Below are positions 18,326 through 27,092 of a stretch of 64,000 nucleotides of DNA, piece by piece; within the stretch, counting starts at the first letter, position 1, and each line of letters starts with the position of its first letter. Source of the stretch: Ochrobactrum sp. CGA5 (GTDB taxonomy: Bacteria; Pseudomonadota; Alphaproteobacteria; Rhizobiales; Rhizobiaceae); contig NZ_VCIG01000002.1 of the NCBI RefSeq assembly GCF_006345815.1, positions 1-64,000 on the forward strand, read 5' to 3'. Made by a program: the position numbers and the translations under genes. The notes beneath the pieces are model-generated. The model was not told the origin of the DNA. It saw only the letters and a list, made by a program, of their open reading frames with translations, and made no database searches.

Positions 18326-19542
18326 CACGGGTCGATCCTGACATTTGCATGGGAGAGGGCGGTCATGATTCCACGCAATTCAGCCAAGCCTTTCAGGCGC
18401 CCAATGGATGGATAACCCGGTTGAGCGCGACGCTTCAGATCATCGAGAATGTCCTGACCATGATCGGGACGCATCGGGATGCGCCAGTCAGCACGCCCTT
18501 CGGCCTTGCGTCGATTTTCCTCTGCGATAATGGCGGCAATCATAGCCACCATGTCCGTATGGCCTTCAAGATGAGCAGCCTCATGGAACGATCCGCCAAG
18601 TTGGGGTTCTTCAAGTGCGACGTTGCGCAGATGCAGGAAATGCACACGTTCACCCAGCCGCTTCATCATTCCCGGCAGATCATTATCGGCGCGTGCGCCG
18701 AGTGATCCGGTGCAAAGTGTAATGCCGTTCGCTGGAATATTTACCGCATCCATAACCGCCTTGTAATCGGCTTCGGTGGACATGATCCGTGGTAATCCGA
18801 GCAGTGGGAACGGCGGATCGTCTGGATGGCAGCACAGACGGACGCCAAGTTCTTCTGCAAGTGGACTTACCTCTGCCAGAAAGTCTATTAAATGGCTGCG
18901 CAGGCGCTCTGGCGAAATATTATCGTAATGAGCGAGATGCGCTTTCACATCGTCCATCGACATGTGTTCTGCAGCGCCTGGCAAGCCGAAAACGACATTG
19001 CCAGAAAGTTCAAGCCTCCGTTCCTCTGTCATTTCTGCAAAACGCTTGCTTGCCGCTTCAATCAGCTCAGGCTGATAGCTATCCCGCGCGTCTTTGCGTT
19101 CGAGTAGAAACAAGTCGAAGACTGCGAAGTCGAGGGCGTCGTAGCGCATGCAAGTTGCTCCGTTGGCCAATCGGTAGGCCAGGTCGGTGCGTGTCCAGTC
19201 GAGGATAGGCATAAAGTTGTAGCAGATGATCTCGATGCCAGCGTCACGCAGGTTTCGCATCGATATCTTCCAATTTGAGATATGAGTTTTCCAGTCGCCT
19301 GTCTGGCGTTTTATATCTTCCGAAACCGGGAGGCTTTCGACGACTTCCCATTTCAGTCCAGAAGGGGCGCCATTCTTCATTCGGGCGATTTCGATCTGCC
19401 GTTTTTCGATTTCGGCGGGCGACCAGACTGTGCCGGTGGCGACATGATGCAGCGCGGTGACAACGCCTTCCACACCTGCCTGCAGCATATCGTCAACGGA
19501 CACAACGTCCTTGGGGCCAAACCAGCGCCAGGTCTGTTTCAT
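18325..19542 (-). CDS. uxuA: Mannonate dehydratase
   Basis: A 405-residue TIM-barrel enzyme that removes water from D-mannonate to give 2-keto-3-deoxy-D-gluconate. Recognisable UxuA segments include MKQTWRWFGPKD at the N-terminus, GLKWEVVESLPVSEDIK near residue 60, CYNFMPILDWTRTD near residue 110 and the metal-site LCCHPDDPPFPLLGLPRI near residue 233. Length is typical. It lies 30 bp after the MDR dehydrogenase and overlaps uxuB. No 2-keto-3-deoxygluconate kinase is encoded nearby, so the product must be handled from elsewhere in the genome. Confidence 0.95.
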   Translation of the reverse strand: MKQTWRWFGPKDVVSVDDMLQAGVEGVVTALHHVATGTVWSPAEIEKRQIEIARMKNGAPSGLKWEVVESLPVSEDIKRQTGDWKTHISNWKISMRNLRDAGIEIICYNFMPILDWTRTDLAYRLANGATCMRYDALDFAVFDLFLLERKDARDSYQPELIEAASKRFAEMTEERRLELSGNVVFGLPGAAEHMSMDDVKAHLAHYDNISPERLRSHLIDFLAEVSPLAEELGVRLCCHPDDPPFPLLGLPRIMSTEADYKAVMDAVNIPANGITLCTGSLGARADNDLPGMMKRLGERVHFLHLRNVALEEPQLGGSFHEAAHLEGHTDMVAMIAAIIAEENRRKAEGRADWRIPMRPDHGQDILDDLKRRAQPGYPSIGRLKGLAELRGIMTALSHANVRIDP

Positions 19543-19572
19543 TTATTCGTCTTTCTGTTTTCGATGCCAAAC

Positions 19573-20643
19573 TTAAGCGTCAGCGAAACTAATCTGCACC
19601 TTGACGGAGCGGGAACGGTCCGTGGCCGCCTGAAAAGCGGACAAGGCATCGGCCACGGGAAGTGTTTTGGTGATGATCGGTCGCGGATCGATGGCCATCG
19701 ACCCAATAAGGCGCACGGCCTCGGCAAATTCCGTATCGAAACGCTGCGACCCGACGAACTGGATTTCTTTGCCCACCATGACGTTGAGAGGCAGGGCAGT
19801 CTGACCTGCGACACCAACCTGCACAAGCGTACCGAGCGGTCGCAGGCACGAAATTGCATTGCCGATAGCTGGTGCCGCAGCCGAGCATTCAAATACCAGA
19901 TCGACTTTGCCCTTGCCTTCCTGCCAGCGAGCGAGGCCCGTGGGGTCAGTTGCAATATTGACCGTGTGGTTCGCGCCCATCCGCGCAGCGATGGCCAGCG
20001 TCGCGTCCTGAATGTCGGTCACTATGATTTCCGAAGCACCACGTTGACGTGCAACAGCCACGCAGAGGGCACCGATCGGGCCTGCACCTGTCACCATCAC
20101 AACCTTGCCAGCAAGGTTACCTGCAATCGCTTCGCCGCGATTGGCCGCGTGAAGGCAAACTGCCAGGGGCTCAGCGCAGGCTGCAGCCCGGGGGTCGATC
20201 CCCTCCGGGACAGGCAAGCACTGATCTGCCGCAATTACAATCCTGTCGCGGAACATGCCTTGTTCGTGCGGAAGATACATTGCCGACCCCTTGAAACGCA
20301 TCGCACCGCAATGGCGCGGCAGGTCCTGCTGGCAAAAACTGCAGGTGCCGCACGGCTCCGAAGGGTTCATGGCAACGAGCTGTCCCAACACCAGCCCCGT
20401 CACTCCCTCGCCGAGGGCCTTGATGCGTCCAGAGGCTTCGTGACCAAGAATGATAGGTTCCCGGACACGGATAGTTCCAATCCCGCCTTCCAGCCAGTAA
20501 TGCAGATCCGATCCACAGATCCCGCCCGCTTCGACTGCAACCAGAACTTCCTCTGGTCCTGGTGTTCCGACAGGCCGGCTTTCAATTCTGAGATCGTCTT
20601 GCGCATGAAGGCAAATAACACGCGTGTGCGACAATTCAGTCAT
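19573..20643 (-). CDS. Zinc-dependent MDR dehydrogenase, L-idonate/L-gulonate 5-dehydrogenase-like
   Basis: A 356-residue medium-chain dehydrogenase. It has the catalytic-zinc motifs GGICGSDLHYW (Cys) and ILGHEASG (His-Glu), the structural-zinc cysteines in CGTCSFCQQDLPRHC, and the GAGPIGALC dinucleotide-binding motif near residue 182. It resembles L-idonate 5-dehydrogenase. Here it sits with UxuA and UxuB, so oxidation of L-gulonate at C5, which yields D-fructuronate, fits better than the L-idonate to 5-ketogluconate reaction, which would need an IdnO reductase that is absent. GAGGT precedes the ATG. It starts 7 bp after the TRAP permease gene. Confidence 0.87.
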   Translation of the reverse strand: MTELSHTRVICLHAQDDLRIESRPVGTPGPEEVLVAVEAGGICGSDLHYWLEGGIGTIRVREPIILGHEASGRIKALGEGVTGLVLGQLVAMNPSEPCGTCSFCQQDLPRHCGAMRFKGSAMYLPHEQGMFRDRIVIAADQCLPVPEGIDPRAAACAEPLAVCLHAANRGEAIAGNLAGKVVMVTGAGPIGALCVAVARQRGASEIIVTDIQDATLAIAARMGANHTVNIATDPTGLARWQEGKGKVDLVFECSAAAPAIGNAISCLRPLGTLVQVGVAGQTALPLNVMVGKEIQFVGSQRFDTEFAEAVRLIGSMAIDPRPIITKTLPVADALSAFQAATDRSRSVKVQISFADA

Positions 20644-20650
20644 TTCTACC

Positions 20651-21928
20651 TCACGGCATCAGTGTAGTGGGCAGCCAGGTTGCCAGAGGCGGCAGATAGC
20701 TGACCAATAAAAGGATGATCAGATTGGTGATAATATAGGGAATGATTGCCCTGATCACCGGCGAGAGCGGCAGCCGTGCAATATTGGACGCGACAAACAG
20801 GCAGACGCCGACCGGTGGGGTTGTCAGGCCGATCATCAGGTTAAGGACCGCAAAACAGGCAAAATGAAGGGGATCGATGCCGACCGCCGTAGCCAGAGCT
20901 TGCAAGGGTACGAAAAGAATGATCAGAGCCGCAATTGTCTCCATGAACATGCCGACGAATAGAAGCAGAATGTTGATCAACAAGATAACAAGAAACTTGT
21001 TGTCGGTGATCGAGAGAACAGCGTCGGCCAATGTCTGCGGGATACGCTCGGCCACGAGAATCCAGCCGAACACATTGGCAATGCCCACCAGAACGAGAAT
21101 GCCAGCGGAACTGATCGCACTATCCACGATGATCTTGGGGATCCGGCTGACCGGCAGTTCTCTGTAGATGAATAGCCCCACTACGGCCGCATAGAGGCAA
21201 GCGACCACAGCCGTTTCTGTGGGCGTCGTGACGCCAATCAGCAGGCCGCCCACGATCAGTGCGGTCATTGCAATAGCCCAGATCGCGCCCGTGAACGACG
21301 ACAGCAATTCCCGGGCACCCTTCCATTTCTCGCGGGGAAAGTTTTTCTTCCTGGCGATGAAATAGGTCGTCACCATCATGGCCAACCCCATCAGAAGCCC
21401 GGGAATGGCACCAGCCAGAAACAGTTTGCCAACCGAAAGGCCAGAGAGTGAGCCTACGATAATCATCGGTACGCTCGGTGGAATCATCGGGCCGACCGTC
21501 GATGAGGCGGCCGTGACGGCTGCAGAGAAATCGGCTGGATAACCGACCTTCTTCATGCCGGGGATCATCATGCCGCCAACGGACGCTACATCGGCAACGG
21601 CTGTTCCCGAAATGCCACCGAATAGCATCGAAGCCGCGATATTGGCTTGGGCCAGCCCGCCGCGCATCCAACCCACAAGGGCATTTGCAAAGCGAATGAT
21701 CCGCTCCGTAATGCCGCCGGAATTCATAAGGTTTCCCGCCAGAATAAATCCCGGAATGCAGAGCAGCACAAAGCTATCCATTCCAGCATACATTTTCTGA
21801 GGAATGACCACCAACGGGATGTCGGCAAACAGAAGATAGGTCATCGAAGAAAGGCCCAACGTCACGGCTACAGGCAAGCCGATGGCAAGGCCCAGCACAA
21901 ACGTGCCAAGAAGTAGGGTCAGACCCAT
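20651..21928 (-). CDS. dctM: TRAP transporter large permease (DctM)
   Basis: A 425-residue inner-membrane protein with about 12 hydrophobic segments. It carries the DctM motifs GIPGFILAGNLMNSGGITERI and MIPPSVPMIIVGSLSGLSVGKLFLAG (near residues 54-75 and 145-172), and a late PPVGVCLFV segment. It forms the sodium-driven translocation unit together with DctQ. The ATG shares one base with the dctQ stop and follows GGAGGAAAA. The neighbouring catabolic genes indicate a six-carbon aldonate or uronate as cargo. Confidence 0.95.
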   Translation of the reverse strand: MGLTLLLGTFVLGLAIGLPVAVTLGLSSMTYLLFADIPLVVIPQKMYAGMDSFVLLCIPGFILAGNLMNSGGITERIIRFANALVGWMRGGLAQANIAASMLFGGISGTAVADVASVGGMMIPGMKKVGYPADFSAAVTAASSTVGPMIPPSVPMIIVGSLSGLSVGKLFLAGAIPGLLMGLAMMVTTYFIARKKNFPREKWKGARELLSSFTGAIWAIAMTALIVGGLLIGVTTPTETAVVACLYAAVVGLFIYRELPVSRIPKIIVDSAISSAGILVLVGIANVFGWILVAERIPQTLADAVLSITDNKFLVILLINILLLFVGMFMETIAALIILFVPLQALATAVGIDPLHFACFAVLNLMIGLTTPPVGVCLFVASNIARLPLSPVIRAIIPYIITNLIILLLVSYLPPLATWLPTTLMP

Positions 21929-22428
21929 CAGTTTTCCTCCGAGCTGGGGATAGGGCGCCCGTCATGATGGCCCGATAGCATTTCAATGATGCGCATCACG
22001 GCCCAGAGACCCAACGCGGCCAGAAGAACAAGCTGCGTTGCGTGGACGAAATCCATACGCCAGCCAAGAGAAGGGGCGGTCTGGCGGCTCCCGATCATAG
22101 TGTAGTCCCACGCGGCGGGCAGAAGAATAACTGCAAAAACCACTGTCAATGCAGCACTGGCAAGCCGCAATAGCCAAGGCATACGCCCAGGAAGGCTTTC
22201 GCAAAGAAGATCGACATTGACCATGTCGCCACTACGCAGCGCGAGACCTGCACCGAGCGCACCGATATAGAGAAGGCAAAATCTGGTGAGCTCCTCAGTC
22301 CAGACCGGAGCACTACTCAAGAACGTGCGGGCATAAACCTGTAACAGCACTGTGCCCATCAAAATGAGAAATGCTGCCAGTATCAGAAGGCGATATATGC
22401 CTTCCAACCCTTTGAACAGTTTTGTCAT
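21928..22428 (-). CDS. dctQ: TRAP transporter small permease (DctQ)
   Basis: A 166-residue inner-membrane protein with four membrane segments. It has the small-permease signature VWTEELTRFCLLYIGALGAG near residues 38-57 and the conserved ALRSGDMVNVDLL stretch. It joins DctM and the periplasmic DctP in a TRAP importer. Start follows GAGGATACC; the gene overlaps dctM by one base and lies 49 bp after dctP. Confidence 0.93.
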   Translation of the reverse strand: MTKLFKGLEGIYRLLILAAFLILMGTVLLQVYARTFLSSAPVWTEELTRFCLLYIGALGAGLALRSGDMVNVDLLCESLPGRMPWLLRLASAALTVVFAVILLPAAWDYTMIGSRQTAPSLGWRMDFVHATQLVLLAALGLWAVMRIIEMLSGHHDGRPIPSSEEN

Positions 22429-22477
22429 GGTATCCTCGACCTGCTGGCTGCCAGATTGACGTTGGGAGCCCTATTAG

Positions 22478-23452
22478 TCAGTCGTTGAAGACCTGCTCGA
22501 CCAGTGGACGGATTTCCTGCGACACGGAGTTTATTACAGCGTCGCGCGCCTTGTCGGCGAAAGCGGCCTGATCCACTTCGACAAACTTCACGCCCCGGCC
22601 TTCGAGATCGGCCACGAGTGCTTTTTCGTCTTCTATGAACAGTTTGCGTTCATATGCCTGCGTAACTTGAGCAGCTTCCTTTAATGCAGTTTGATCGGCT
22701 TCAGAAAGCTTGCCCCAGCTCCGTTCTGATACTGCCAGATAAATCCATGAACGAACGTGCTCCGTCTTGTTGATGACTTTCTGCACTTCATAGAAGCCGC
22801 CGGATTTGAAAAGCGCGAGCGGGTTTTCCTGACCTTCGATGGTACCGTTCTGGAGCGAAGTGAAAACCTCGGAAAAGGCCATCGGGGTCGGGTTCGCACC
22901 TAGTGACTGCCACGCAGCGACAAAGATCGGCACATTCGGGACGCGGATCTTGAAACCTTTCAGGTCTTCCGGCTTTGTTATCTCGCGATTGGCTGAAAGG
23001 TTGCGCGGTCCGCGCGCGAAATAGGTCAGAGGGCGAATACCTGCCTTTTCGATGATTTCCGCCTCAATCTGCTTGCCGATCTCGCCAGATGCTATCTTGT
23101 CCATATGTTCAAGTGATTTGTATGCGTATGGCAGAGCGAGCAGAGCTGCTTTCGGTGCCCAGTTCTGCAGGCTTTCACCGGTGATGGTCATATCAGCAGT
23201 GCCGAGTTGCATTCCGTTGATGAGGTCGATTTCCTTGCCGAGCGATTCATTCGGGTAGACTTCGACTGCGACGCGTCCTTCGGTACGAGATTTGACCTCT
23301 TCTGCGAATTTCAGTGCAGCCTTGTGCCAGATATTCTCTTCATTAGCGAGATGGCCGAGTTTGAGCGTCACTTCTTGCGCTAGTGATGTCCCTCCCATAA
23401 CGGCGAGAACGGCACAGGTTGCCGCCAGACGTGTAAGTTTCTGAAATTTCAT
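22478..23452 (-). CDS. dctP: TRAP transporter substrate-binding protein (DctP)
   Basis: A 324-residue periplasmic protein with a signal peptide (MKFQKLTRLAATCAVLAVMG, cleavage near SLAQE). DctP-family segments follow: LKLGHLANEENIWHKAALKFAEEV, NESLGKEIDLINGMQLGTADM and, near residue 150, GFKIRVPNVPIFVAAWQSLGA. That last stretch holds the arginine that usually contacts the carboxylate of the ligand. The start at 23452 follows GAGGAAACA; an upstream start would add 50 residues before the signal peptide. First structural gene after gntR. The likely ligand is an aldonate such as L-gulonate or D-mannonate, inferred from the operon. Confidence 0.92.
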   Translation of the reverse strand: MKFQKLTRLAATCAVLAVMGGTSLAQEVTLKLGHLANEENIWHKAALKFAEEVKSRTEGRVAVEVYPNESLGKEIDLINGMQLGTADMTITGESLQNWAPKAALLALPYAYKSLEHMDKIASGEIGKQIEAEIIEKAGIRPLTYFARGPRNLSANREITKPEDLKGFKIRVPNVPIFVAAWQSLGANPTPMAFSEVFTSLQNGTIEGQENPLALFKSGGFYEVQKVINKTEHVRSWIYLAVSERSWGKLSEADQTALKEAAQVTQAYERKLFIEDEKALVADLEGRGVKFVEVDQAAFADKARDAVINSVSQEIRPLVEQVFND

Positions 23453-23492
23453 TGTTTCCTCCTCTAGATGATGGCTTTTCTGTTGCTTCGCC

Positions 23493-24167
23493 CTATAGAA
23501 AATATTCGGGCCGTTCCTGTTCGATGACAGGCAGATCTTCCAGAATTCCTCGAAGATGCATACGTATTGATTGCTCGGCCTGGAGGGCATCACCTTTCGC
23601 AATCCCGTCGACTACCGCGCGATGCTGCGCGATGAGACGATCAACCGGGAAATGCATGCTGGAAAGAAACCGTACCCGGTCCATCTGGGCCTTCATCTCA
23701 ACGACGACGCGCCAGGCTTTTCCTTTGTCGGCTCCCTCTGCAAGAGTTCGATGGAATATTTCGTCCGCCTCCATGAAATCCCGTGCAGATCCGCCGACAA
23801 GCTTTTCCTGACGAACGAGCTGGGCTCGCAGCTCGGTAACCAGCGTCTGATCTGAAGATTGGGCCAGGAGCTTAACGATGTCGGCTTCAACTGCTTCCCG
23901 AACGAAGCGCGCGTCCATTACAGCCTGAAGTGAAATTTTCGCTACAAAAGTGCCCCTCTGAGGTCGAACTTCGAGCAGCCCCTCATTGGCGAGCTTGATG
24001 AAGGCTTCGCGTACAGGCTGACGGCTGACCCCGTATTGCTTGGCCACGTCAGCCTCGGAAATGCGAACGCCAGGCGACAGCGCATTGTCAATAATGCCGG
24101 CCCGCAACGTGGCATAGAGCTGATCGACCACACTGACATGCTTCGGCTGCAATAACGGGTTTTGCAT
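23493..24167 (-). CDS. GntR-family regulator (FCD/FadR-type)
   Basis: A 224-residue regulator. The N-terminal winged helix-turn-helix (residues ~13-75) includes ISEADVAKQYGVSRQPVREAF and the wing GLLEVRPQRGTFVAKIS. The helical FCD ligand domain follows with the metal-site residues expected for this class (EADEIFHRTL, ending in a histidine-containing HRAVVDGIAKGD helix). The start at 24167 follows GGGAGGAG; a longer frame adds 16 residues without a ribosome site. It heads the TRAP/uxu operon (40 bp before dctP), so it is probably its autoregulated repressor, released by the aldonate or a pathway intermediate. Confidence 0.9.
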   Translation of the reverse strand: MQNPLLQPKHVSVVDQLYATLRAGIIDNALSPGVRISEADVAKQYGVSRQPVREAFIKLANEGLLEVRPQRGTFVAKISLQAVMDARFVREAVEADIVKLLAQSSDQTLVTELRAQLVRQEKLVGGSARDFMEADEIFHRTLAEGADKGKAWRVVVEMKAQMDRVRFLSSMHFPVDRLIAQHRAVVDGIAKGDALQAEQSIRMHLRGILEDLPVIEQERPEYFL

Positions 24168-24187
24168 ATTCTCACTCCTCCCAGATT

Positions 24188-24210
24188 TGATATACCATAC
24201 TACCATACCA
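24188..24210. promoter_or_regulatory. Tandem TACCATAC repeats, candidate GntR operator
   Basis: Two back-to-back copies of TACCATAC (24193-24200 and 24201-24208) adjoin a quasi-palindrome TGATATACCA (24188-24197). The cluster is 21-43 bp upstream of the gntR ATG, in the promoter zone of the aldonate operon. Uronate-type GntR regulators bind TGGTATACCA-like sites (general knowledge), which supports an operator role. Confidence 0.5.
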
Positions 24211-24242
24211 GTCAATGTCGGTACGTGTTCAGCATTAGTCGA

Positions 24243-24290
24243 AGCACATCTCGTCTGAAAACTGCTTCACACTTTTCGGGATGCGCTCTA
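24243..24290. repeat. Dispersed repeat, half element
   Basis: Contains CTGCTTCACACTTTTCGGG followed by ATGCGCTCTAAA, a form of short intergenic repeat I recall as frequent in Brucella and Ochrobactrum. It sits in the gap between gntR and the DUF1850 gene and is about 140 bp from a full palindromic copy. Confidence 0.45.
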
Positions 24291-24430
24291 AATTTAAGAT
24301 GGTGCTTCGTGGGGTTTTCTTATCGACAGCCGCTGCTCATATCGGGCAATCTCCGGTCTTATTCGCGGTTACCGAGAAGGGAGTTTCTGTTTCGATTGAA
24401 TCATCGAAAAGTACCCTATCTCTTTGTTTC

Positions 24431-24477
24431 TACGTCTGTCTTTATCCCAAAACCGATTTCCATTTTGGGAAGACGTA
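24431..24477. repeat. Dispersed palindromic repeat, copy 2
   Basis: Terminal arms TACGTCT and AGACGTA enclose TCCCAAAA and TTTTGGGA. The core TCTTTATCCCAAAACCG matches the copy at 6904-6953. It lies directly downstream of the DUF1850 gene on the minus strand, where it could serve as a 3' RNA structure. Confidence 0.75.
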
Positions 24478-24479
24478 AT

Positions 24480-24839
24480 TTAGCGGCATGGCGCAATATG
24501 AATTGGCTTTTCTTCCGCTCGCCCCAGTTCCATACATTTTTGATCGGAACAAAGCGTCCAGCCTCCGACCGTTTTGCCGGAGGCCGCTAGGACAATTTCA
24601 CGACGCGGGGGAATCTGTGGGTGATAGACATACCAACCATTCTTAAGAACGGCATCCGCAGGTGGGTCCATCCCCGCGCCAGATCCTTTGATGCGGGCCT
24701 CTGACAAGACAAGACCTTGAGACGTGACATTCCAGTATTCCTGCCATGGCACTTTCTCAACGCTGTGCGTCCACGAGAGAACGAAACTCGTAGCGGCGAC
24801 TTTCATAACGCCGCTAGCCGTTGCAATGCAGATCGCCAT
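24480..24839 (-). CDS. DUF1850 domain-containing protein
   Basis: A 119-residue protein starting at an ATG that shares one base with the stop of the TRAP fused permease. A hydrophobic N-terminus (residues ~1-20) may be a membrane anchor or signal. DUF1850 features follow: FVLSWTHSVEKVPWQEYW, SGAGMDPP and the WYVYHP segment. The gene is commonly found attached to TAXI-type TRAP systems, as here, so it is probably an accessory factor of the transporter. Its actual role is unknown. A longer start at 24887 would overlap the permease gene by 49 bases and lacks a ribosome site. Confidence 0.85.
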   Translation of the reverse strand: MAICIATASGVMKVAATSFVLSWTHSVEKVPWQEYWNVTSQGLVLSEARIKGSGAGMDPPADAVLKNGWYVYHPQIPPRREIVLAASGKTVGGWTLCSDQKCMELGRAEEKPIHIAPCR

Positions 24840-26944
24840 CAACCTGGTGTCGCGACTGCGGAAGGCCGCGATCTCCAGAAATGCCATGCAAGGAAAGTCG
24901 CACAGGCAGCAAAGCCTAACTCATCGCTATAGGGATACGTCGCGAGCATCAGCGCAATAGCGGCAAAAGCCCATATGCGCTCCCACCTGTTCAGCGGAGT
25001 TCGCAGATGCCCGATGGCTGCCGCGCCCCAAAGCAGGATGCTGAGCAACGCCTTGACCACCATATAGGCAAAGGCAGGCCAGAAACCGATGCTTTCGGAA
25101 AGAGGACCTCCCTCCTGAAGCATGATAACTGGCTCATAAACCGCAATGAAAGGTACAGCAAACCCCGCCACCGCAATGCGGATCGCTTGTATGCCGATCT
25201 TCATACCTGTCTCCCGCGCGATCGGTGCCGCCGCGAAAGCTGCAAGGGCGACGGGCGGAGTAAGATCAGCCATGATGCCGAAATAAAAGACGAACATGTG
25301 GGACACCAGAAGTGGCACTTCCAGATGCAACAGTGCGGGACCGGCAATTGACGATGTGATGATATAGTTTGGAATGGTCGGAATACCCATGCCGAGCACC
25401 AGACAGGCTAGCATGGTCAGTATCAGTGAGAAGAATAGCGAGTTTTCCCCAACACTGACGATTACGCGAGCGAAAGTCGAACCGGCTCCAGTGAGTGCAA
25501 GAATGCCGATGATGATGCCGACCAGAGCACAGGCAACGCCCACGGGAAGTGCATTTTTCGCGCCTTCGGCAAGGCTTTGAAGGCAAAGGCTTAGCGTTTC
25601 ACTCCCGCCACGTACCAAAAAGTTTATCGCGACCAAAAGTGCAACGAGAGCGATAATGAGGGTAATCCCACGCAGGGCGTAACCAAAGATATTGAAGGTC
25701 GTGCCAAATGCTGCGGCGGACATGATACCGAGCGCCACCCAAAACAAGATTCGCAAAGGCATCGACATGCTACCGGATACCGGTACGCCGAGAATGATGA
25801 GAGCGGTCAGGCTGAGGCCCACCGTACCCGCAAAAAGTGGCGTATAGCCGGAGAACAGAAGCCATACCAACGCGACAAGGGGCAAAACCAGAAACCAACG
25901 CTTTCTGATTGCTTCAATCGCACTCGGCATTTCGCTTTTGTCGAGGCCTTTCATCTTGAGGCGACGGGCCTCAAGGTCGACCATAACGAAGACCGTTACG
26001 AAATAAAGAATAGCGGGCACGATTGCCGCTTTGAGAATCTCGACATAAGGCAGACCGAGCGTTTCAGCCATGATAAAGGCAACTGCGCCCATGACCGGCG
26101 GCATGATTTGACCACCCATCGAAGCCACCGCTTCGACGCCGCCAGCAAAAGCCGGGCGGAAACCGGAGCGTTTCATAAGCGGAATGGTGAAAGCGCCCGT
26201 GGTCACGACATTGGCCACACCAGAACCGTTGATCGTTCCCATCAGGGCAGAGGAAATCACCGAAACTTTTGCAGGGCCACCGCGGGATGCGCCCACCGTT
26301 CCCATCGCTATGTCGTTGAAGAGCTGGATCATGCCCGCACGTTCGAGAAATGCTCCGAATAGGATGAAAAGGAAGATATAGCTCGAAGAAACATAGATCG
26401 GCGTGCCGTAAATTCCTTCTGTTCCAAGGAACAGAACCTCAACAACCTGCTCGAAATCATATCCTCGGTGATTGAATGGCTGTGGCAAATATTGCCCGAA
26501 CAAACCGTAAGCCAAAAAGACCGCGCAGATGAGCGGCAAGGTCCAGCCCATCATTTTTGTTCCCGCCCAGAAGACGAGAGCGACCATGAGAATGCCGATC
26601 ACAATATCAAGGGTATTGGGTTCTCCCGCCCGTATCACAAGGTCTTCATAGAAAACCCAATGATAAAGACTGAGTACGAATGTAACGACAGCCACCAGCC
26701 AAAAAGCCGCTCGTTTGGCTGGTACCGTACTCGCGTTAGCGTAAAGACCGAAGAGAAGCAGAAGCAGAAATCCGACGTGAACGGAGCGGACAACCTGACT
26801 TGGCAAGGGGGAATAGGCGGAGGTCCAAAGCTGGAAAACTGAAAAAGCCACAGCGATGGCAAACAGGATTTTTGCGCCTGCGCCAGCACCCCAAGCGGGA
26901 ATATGTTCAACCGATTCTGCGGCGCTGCTCTCGCTCTGCGTCAT
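24839..26944 (-). CDS. TRAP transporter fused permease (4TM/12TM, TAXI type)
   Basis: A 701-residue inner-membrane protein in which the small (DctQ-like, first ~180 residues) and large (DctM-like) permeases are fused. That arrangement is typical of TAXI systems. DctM-type segments include GGPAKVSVISSALMGTINGSGVANVVTTG near residue 235 and ASMGGQIMPPVMGAVAFIMAE near residue 280. The ATG at 26944 lies 7 bases after GAAGG; a TTG two codons upstream is less likely. It works with the TAXI binding protein upstream (terminator-like stem between them) and is coupled to DUF1850. Substrates of such systems are often dicarboxylates or glutamate; unknown here. Confidence 0.93.
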   Translation of the reverse strand: MTQSESSAAESVEHIPAWGAGAGAKILFAIAVAFSVFQLWTSAYSPLPSQVVRSVHVGFLLLLLFGLYANASTVPAKRAAFWLVAVVTFVLSLYHWVFYEDLVIRAGEPNTLDIVIGILMVALVFWAGTKMMGWTLPLICAVFLAYGLFGQYLPQPFNHRGYDFEQVVEVLFLGTEGIYGTPIYVSSSYIFLFILFGAFLERAGMIQLFNDIAMGTVGASRGGPAKVSVISSALMGTINGSGVANVVTTGAFTIPLMKRSGFRPAFAGGVEAVASMGGQIMPPVMGAVAFIMAETLGLPYVEILKAAIVPAILYFVTVFVMVDLEARRLKMKGLDKSEMPSAIEAIRKRWFLVLPLVALVWLLFSGYTPLFAGTVGLSLTALIILGVPVSGSMSMPLRILFWVALGIMSAAAFGTTFNIFGYALRGITLIIALVALLVAINFLVRGGSETLSLCLQSLAEGAKNALPVGVACALVGIIIGILALTGAGSTFARVIVSVGENSLFFSLILTMLACLVLGMGIPTIPNYIITSSIAGPALLHLEVPLLVSHMFVFYFGIMADLTPPVALAAFAAAPIARETGMKIGIQAIRIAVAGFAVPFIAVYEPVIMLQEGGPLSESIGFWPAFAYMVVKALLSILLWGAAAIGHLRTPLNRWERIWAFAAIALMLATYPYSDELGFAACATFLAWHFWRSRPSAVATPG

Positions 26945-27029
26945 GAACAAACCTTCATAAGATCATGCTTTTTGAAACTAAAAGTCACGGCAACGACGTC
27001 GTCTGTGAGAACAAAGCGCCGTTTGCCAG

Positions 27030-27071
27030 AAAAAGGGCAGTACCCGAAAGTGTAAACCCGGGTTACTGCCC
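27030..27071 (-). terminator. Terminator-like stem between the TAXI binding protein and its permease
   Basis: On the minus strand GGGCAGTA pairs with TACTGCCC (flanked by GGGT/ACCC) and is followed by TTTTT. It lies 21 bp after the binding-protein stop and about 85 bp before the permease start. It would attenuate transcription so that more binding protein than permease is made. Confidence 0.7.
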
Positions 27072-27092
27072 GTCGGGCTGAATGGCGTCAGC

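Noticed and set aside
19282-20667. Plus-strand 461-codon open frame opposite the MDR dehydrogenase and uxuA
   Set aside because: Antisense to two well-supported genes, rich in His/Arg/Cys and without recognisable domains; treated as a chance frame.
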